A DNA stretch of 10,151 nucleotides from Desulfuromonadales bacterium (GTDB lineage: Bacteria > Desulfobacterota > Desulfuromonadia > Desulfuromonadales > UBA2294), in contig JAUVAJ010000029.1 of the NCBI GenBank assembly GCA_030591795.1, forward strand, positions 1 through 10,151. Direction: 5' to 3'. The notes beneath the pieces were generated by a model. It worked only from the letters and a program-made list of their open reading frames with translations. It was not told the origin of the DNA and made no database searches. Of this stretch, positions 6,423-10,151 are shown piece after piece; within the stretch, counting starts at the first letter, position 1; each line of letters begins with the position of its first letter. The translations under genes were made by a program, and so were the position numbers.

Positions 6423-8886
6423 TCTGGAACTCCCTGATGCTCTGTAGTTTACGTTTTGCTTTCTCAATATTCATTCTGGCTTTTTTGTGCTCCGGCGCAA
6501 GTTGCAACACCTTTTCCCAGGTTTGAATCGCATCTGAGTATTTACCCTGGGTGTAAAGTTCGATCCCTTGCAGGTAGAGTCTGTTTTCATCACCGGGGCG
6601 GACGCCGGTTTGTTCGAGACTGGCAATTTTGTTTATGGCAGCTTTGGCCTCTGCCTGATAGGGATCGAGCACTAATACTTTATTGTAAGCGTCTGCGGCT
6701 GTCCCGAGATCAGCTTGGGCAAAGGCGGTGCGTCCTGCCTGCAAATGCCCGGCAAGTTCAGTTTTGATTTGTTTGCGCCCTGCCTGCAAGCCTTGCAGCG
6801 CCTCTTTGTTGGTCGGCTCAAGCTCAAGCGCCTGCCGATAGAACACCAGCGCGTCCTGATGCTGCCCAGCTGCGGCCATTTTGCTGGCACTTGCCAATCG
6901 TGAACTCAGGGCTGCGGCAATTTCCGCATTGAGTGCATATAGTTCAGCTGCCGCTGGATGTTGCGGGTTGGCACTTAAAATGCGCTGGTAAACAGTACGG
7001 GCTGTTTTGTAGTCTTTTTTCTTGCGGGCAGTTCGGGCCGCGGTCAGCAACTCTTCTGCATGAGTGTTGCGGGCTTGTCTGATTGATTTGAGCTCACGCC
7101 TGGTCTCCGGGGTGTCGCTCAATTTGAGAGCGTTGTTGAAATGCGTCTCAGCTCGATCCAGATTGCCGGCGCTGCGAGCTTGTCTGCCGAATTGTAGTTC
7201 CTGCGATACAATGGAAGCTACCAGCGCATCGAGACGAGTGCGACCTTCGATCGCTGCAGGGAAATCGGGCACAAGCTGCTCAGCCTGGGTGAAATGTTTG
7301 TCGGCTGTTTTAAGCTTGCCTTCATCGAGGGCGTTATTCCCTTTGGCCGTTTCTGCAAGCGCTGCTGTCTGGCGATGCTGTGCACTTTGTGTCAGCCCGA
7401 TTAGGGCTTTTTTGTTTGCCGGGTCGATCTGGAGCACCTTATTGAATTGAGCTTCAGCGGCTGAAAAGTCGGATCGCTGTAACAGGGCAAATCCATTTTC
7501 CAGCAGATTGCTGACATCCATAGCCAAAGCTTGCAGCGCTTCACGTCTGAGGCGTAGACCTCCGGCATCGTTCGGGGCCAAGACCAGTCCACTGTTTGCC
7601 AGGATAACTGCTTGCAGGTAATCTTTGTCATTGATGGCTTTACGGCCATTTTTGAATTGAACCGCTGCTTCTGACTCTATGTGCTTGATGGTCTTTTTTT
7701 TGTAGCCGGTGCTTCGGTGCTCATCCGGTTGGATGGCCAAAACCTCATCGAAACGAGTCAGCGCTTCAATATACTGACCACCTTTATACGAAGTAAGGCC
7801 AGCCTGAAAGATTTCTTCGACCGCTTTTTCTTCGGCGACGGCGAGATTGATGGTGGCCTGTGAATGTGTCGGGTCGTTTTTCAGGACACGGCTGAACATC
7901 TCCCTGGCGGTCAGGAATTCCTGCCGCTGAAGATAAACGGTTCCGGATAACATTAGATCCTTATCCCGGGCATTTTGCGGCTGGATCAAGGGCTTTATGC
8001 CGGCAACGGCCTGGTCCAGTTTCTGGGCATCGATTGAACGGAGCACACTGTTGTAGAGCATCGATCGTGTGCTTTCTTGTAACTCATCAGGGATGGTCGG
8101 ATATACCGGCGTAAGGTGGCGAATGGTCGATTCTGTGTCGCCGGAATTGTAAGCGAGAGAGCCGAGGTAGTAACTGACCAGTGGGCTTTCCGGAGCCACG
8201 GTGCGAGCGGCTTCGAAAGAGGCCTGCGCAGCTTTGTTGTCGCCACTTTCCATCTGCTTAAGCGCCCGGTTAAAGTGCAGGGCATACAGGTATTCACGAG
8301 CGGGCTGATCGTCCGGGTAGTGCTCAAGATAGGTTGAAAACAGTTTGATGGCTTCTTGGCTGCGGCCGCTTCGAGCGGCAATATCACCGAGTAGACGATA
8401 GATCTCCACCCGATCCGGGTCGAGTGCCAGTACCCTTTTAAATACCTCGGCGGCTTCATTCAGGGCTTCCTGCTCCAGATAGATCAGCCCCACATTATAG
8501 TAGGCGTTTACCAGTGGAAACAGTTCTGCTGCTTTCAGCGCACCGAGAGCTTCAGCCTGTTCGAGGTAGAGCAGAGCGCTGTCTGCATCGCCTGCTTGCG
8601 AATACGCCAGGCCGATATTGTAATGCATTTCAATCGAATCAGTATAGGCCGGGTAGGCAGTTCGGAACGATGCAATCGCCTCATCAGTATGTCCGCTTTT
8701 CAGTTGAGCCAGACCGAGAATGTAGTGCAGGGTCGGGTTGTCAGGGTCGACCTGGAGCGCTTGCTGGTAACGGTCAATTGCTGAAGTGTTGTTAGTTTCA
8801 ATTGTAATAGCAGGCGTGACAAAAAGCGTACAAGATAGAAAGACGATAAGAAAGGATTGGGCTAAAAGTTTAAGCAATATTGACAT
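6415..8886 (-). CDS. Large exported TPR-repeat protein
   Basis: This 823-residue protein consists almost only of tetratricopeptide-type helical repeats. A hydrophobic N-terminus (residues 3-27, MSILLKLLAQSFLIVFLSC...) looks like a signal peptide or anchor, so the repeats probably lie outside the cytoplasm. Cys19 sits in the hydrophobic stretch without a proper lipobox. Residues 36-350 hold ordinary 34-residue TPRs with the usual A..YY.LG.....G pattern and DPD/APES ends. Residues 360-823 instead form about nine units of 48-55 residues, each a TPR pair plus an extra charged helix, ending in YTQGKYSDAIQTWEKVLQL. No catalytic motif is seen; a scaffold or sensor-partner role is inferred. The ATG at 8886 overlaps the TGA of the GGDEF gene by one base (TGATG), so translation is coupled; a GGAG lies 13 nt upstream. 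A TTG at 8913 would add nine unlikely residues. The end overlaps the cyclase start. Confidence 0.9.
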   Translation of the reverse strand: MSILLKLLAQSFLIVFLSCTLFVTPAITIETNNTSAIDRYQQALQVDPDNPTLHYILGLAQLKSGHTDEAIASFRTAYPAYTDSIEMHYNIGLAYSQAGDADSALLYLEQAEALGALKAAELFPLVNAYYNVGLIYLEQEALNEAAEVFKRVLALDPDRVEIYRLLGDIAARSGRSQEAIKLFSTYLEHYPDDQPAREYLYALHFNRALKQMESGDNKAAQASFEAARTVAPESPLVSYYLGSLAYNSGDTESTIRHLTPVYPTIPDELQESTRSMLYNSVLRSIDAQKLDQAVAGIKPLIQPQNARDKDLMLSGTVYLQRQEFLTAREMFSRVLKNDPTHSQATINLAVAEEKAVEEIFQAGLTSYKGGQYIEALTRFDEVLAIQPDEHRSTGYKKKTIKHIESEAAVQFKNGRKAINDKDYLQAVILANSGLVLAPNDAGGLRLRREALQALAMDVSNLLENGFALLQRSDFSAAEAQFNKVLQIDPANKKALIGLTQSAQHRQTAALAETAKGNNALDEGKLKTADKHFTQAEQLVPDFPAAIEGRTRLDALVASIVSQELQFGRQARSAGNLDRAETHFNNALKLSDTPETRRELKSIRQARNTHAEELLTAARTARKKKDYKTARTVYQRILSANPQHPAAAELYALNAEIAAALSSRLASASKMAAAGQHQDALVFYRQALELEPTNKEALQGLQAGRKQIKTELAGHLQAGRTAFAQADLGTAADAYNKVLVLDPYQAEAKAAINKIASLEQTGVRPGDENRLYLQGIELYTQGKYSDAIQTWEKVLQLAPEHKKARMNIEKAKRKLQSIREFQSG
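6430..6435 (-). promoter_or_regulatory. Ribosome binding site deciding the cyclase GTG start
   Basis: AGGGAG on the minus strand lies 7 nt before the GTG at 6422, inside the last codons of the TPR gene. It supports the shorter cyclase start over the ATG at 6467. Confidence 0.65.
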
Positions 8887-10151
8887 CAGTCGGCATTTTC
8901 TCCAGCAGCACAACTGGTGTTGCGATTTTTTTTGCCATGGAACATTGCCTGGTCGGCCATGTCGATCAGGCTGAACTTGTTGTCAGCATGGTCCGGATAG
9001 GTGGCAAAGCCGATTGTTGTCGTGACTTTGGCATTGATCCCCTCCTCTTTGAGGAAGACTGTCTGTTCTACGGCAGTACGCATCCGTTCGGCAACAACTC
9101 TGGCGCCCTCAAGGTCGGTTTCGACCAACAGTGCGGTAAATTCGTCACCACCATAACGGAATAGAGTGTCGACTTCGCGGACACTCTCCATCAGAATCTG
9201 CGCAACTTCGGATAGCGCCTTGCTGCCAGCCAGATGACCATGGGTGTCGTTGATATTTTTGAAATAATCCAGATCGAGAAAAATCAGTGAGAATTTCAAC
9301 CCATAGCGTGAAGAACGACTGATCTCTTTCTCAATAGCGAGATGCAGATAACGGTGGTTAAACAGGCCGCTCAGATCATCGGTGTACATTAGCTCCCGGG
9401 CATCGGTGAACCGGAAAGCATTTTCGAAGCCGAGATTGATCTGGTCAGCCAGAAATGAAAGGTGCTCAGAGTACGGATCCTCGGGAAATGCGCCGGCCGC
9501 CGGATTAAACAAGATCAGGCCACCTTTTGTCGAGCCCTGGCATTTAAGAGGCAGTATACCGATGGTCTCAACCGCTTCTGGCCAGCCGTCTTTAGCAGAC
9601 CAGGCTTTTTTGTCTGTAAAATAAAAACCGGTTTCACCTTCACTTATATTTGAGAGATCCCGGGCCATTGCCTGGGCTTGATCTTCTTCCAGTCCGAAGA
9701 TCGACTTCAGAACTGGTCGTTCTTTTTTATCGAAAACAAAAGCGATACCGCGACCATCGCCGAACAGTTGCAAGAGTGAATTGATCGATTGTGGCAAGAG
9801 TCGATCCAGGTCAATCAAAGAAGCGAGGATCTGTCCCCGTTGAAAAAGCTGGATCTGGGTTTTGAGCAGATAGTTCTCATTCAGAAGGCGACGCTGCTCA
9901 ACACAGGTATGTAGAAGGTGTAAGAGCTCATCCGGGTCGAACGGTTTGGTCAGGTAGTCGCGGGCGCCATCTTTCAGAGCCTGGATGGCACTTTCGGTTG
10001 AGGCATGACCGGTCACCAGAATAACGTCAGGCGGGTTGCTTTGTGCCTTGGCAACGCGCAGGACTTCAAGGCCGTCGACGTCCGGCATGACCATATCGGT
10101 TAAGACGACATCGATGCCACCCTGCTTAATACGTTTAATCGCAGCTTCGCC
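8886..10151 (-). CDS. Response regulator with GAF-like and GGDEF domains; predicted Hypr (cGAMP) synthase (5' end outside window)
   Basis: The visible 421 residues lack only the first part of the receiver domain. The receiver shows the phospho-acceptor Asp19 (LTDMVMPDVDG), the Thr of ILVTGHAS and the Lys of YLTKPFD. A coiled segment and a GAF-like domain (fragment residues about 110-250) follow. The GGDEF domain covers about 255-405, with LDLDYFKNINDTHGH, an intact RYGGDEF and an REVD inhibitory site five residues before it. At the guanine-contacting position where canonical enzymes have GD (PleD Asp344), this protein has Gly-Ser (GHLAGSKAL, Ser at 9222-9224). That Ser marks hybrid promiscuous GGDEFs such as Geobacter GacA (GSU1658, from memory), which make 3',3'-cGAMP. 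Otherwise it is a c-di-GMP synthase. Phosphorylation of the receiver probably activates it. It overlaps the TPR gene by one base and leads the signalling cluster in this window. Confidence 0.93.
   Translation of the reverse strand, partial: GEAAIKRIKQGGIDVVLTDMVMPDVDGLEVLRVAKAQSNPPDVILVTGHASTESAIQALKDGARDYLTKPFDPDELLHLLHTCVEQRRLLNENYLLKTQIQLFQRGQILASLIDLDRLLPQSINSLLQLFGDGRGIAFVFDKKERPVLKSIFGLEEDQAQAMARDLSNISEGETGFYFTDKKAWSAKDGWPEAVETIGILPLKCQGSTKGGLILFNPAAGAFPEDPYSEHLSFLADQINLGFENAFRFTDARELMYTDDLSGLFNHRYLHLAIEKEISRSSRYGLKFSLIFLDLDYFKNINDTHGHLAGSKALSEVAQILMESVREVDTLFRYGGDEFTALLVETDLEGARVVAERMRTAVEQTVFLKEEGINAKVTTTIGFATYPDHADNKFSLIDMADQAMFHGKKNRNTSCAAGENAD

Noticed and set aside
8886..8913. Longer TPR protein beginning at TTG 8913
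   Set aside because: It would place CCWRKCRL before the signal sequence. The ATG at 8886 overlaps the upstream stop in the common TGATG arrangement.

Overview
The window fits a mesophilic Deltaproteobacterium of the Desulfuromonadales / Geobacter type. The reasons are a hybrid-type GGDEF signalling protein resembling Geobacter GacA, long TPR proteins, a HAMP-linked class III cyclase and an apparently non-discriminating AspRS. This placement comes from protein character only; no marker gene was compared. All supported genes lie on the minus strand, so the biological order runs from the right edge (10151) to the left edge (1).

From right to left the first block (10151-5025) is a tight signalling cluster. 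It holds a receiver-GAF-like-GGDEF protein (5' end outside the window), an exported or membrane-anchored TPR protein whose ATG overlaps the preceding TGA by one base, and a membrane adenylate cyclase whose GTG start lies 8 nt inside the TPR gene's 3' end. The GGDEF protein has Ser instead of Asp at a guanine-contacting position (G-S in GHLAGSKAL). This is the hallmark of Hypr enzymes that make 3',3'-cGAMP. The cluster may therefore make two second messengers, cGAMP and cAMP, in response to a phosphorelay and an extracytoplasmic signal.

The second block (4963-1107) is hisS, then aspS with its own sigma70-like promoter, then a small LysM lipoprotein gene starting 2 nt after aspS. A strong intrinsic terminator (1042-1075) ends this block. 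No terminator is visible between the signalling genes and hisS, so the synthetases may also receive read-through.

The third block is a monomeric NADP-dependent isocitrate dehydrogenase gene, cut by the left edge after 290 codons. Its promoter starts right behind the terminator, and the -10 is embedded in a perfect 15-bp palindrome, which suggests a repressor-controlled TCA-cycle gene. Its leader of about 130 nt carries two hairpins.

No tRNA, rRNA, mobile element, CRISPR array or recognisable riboswitch was found. The only noncoding stretches are 873-1106, 3593-3697 and 4964-5024.
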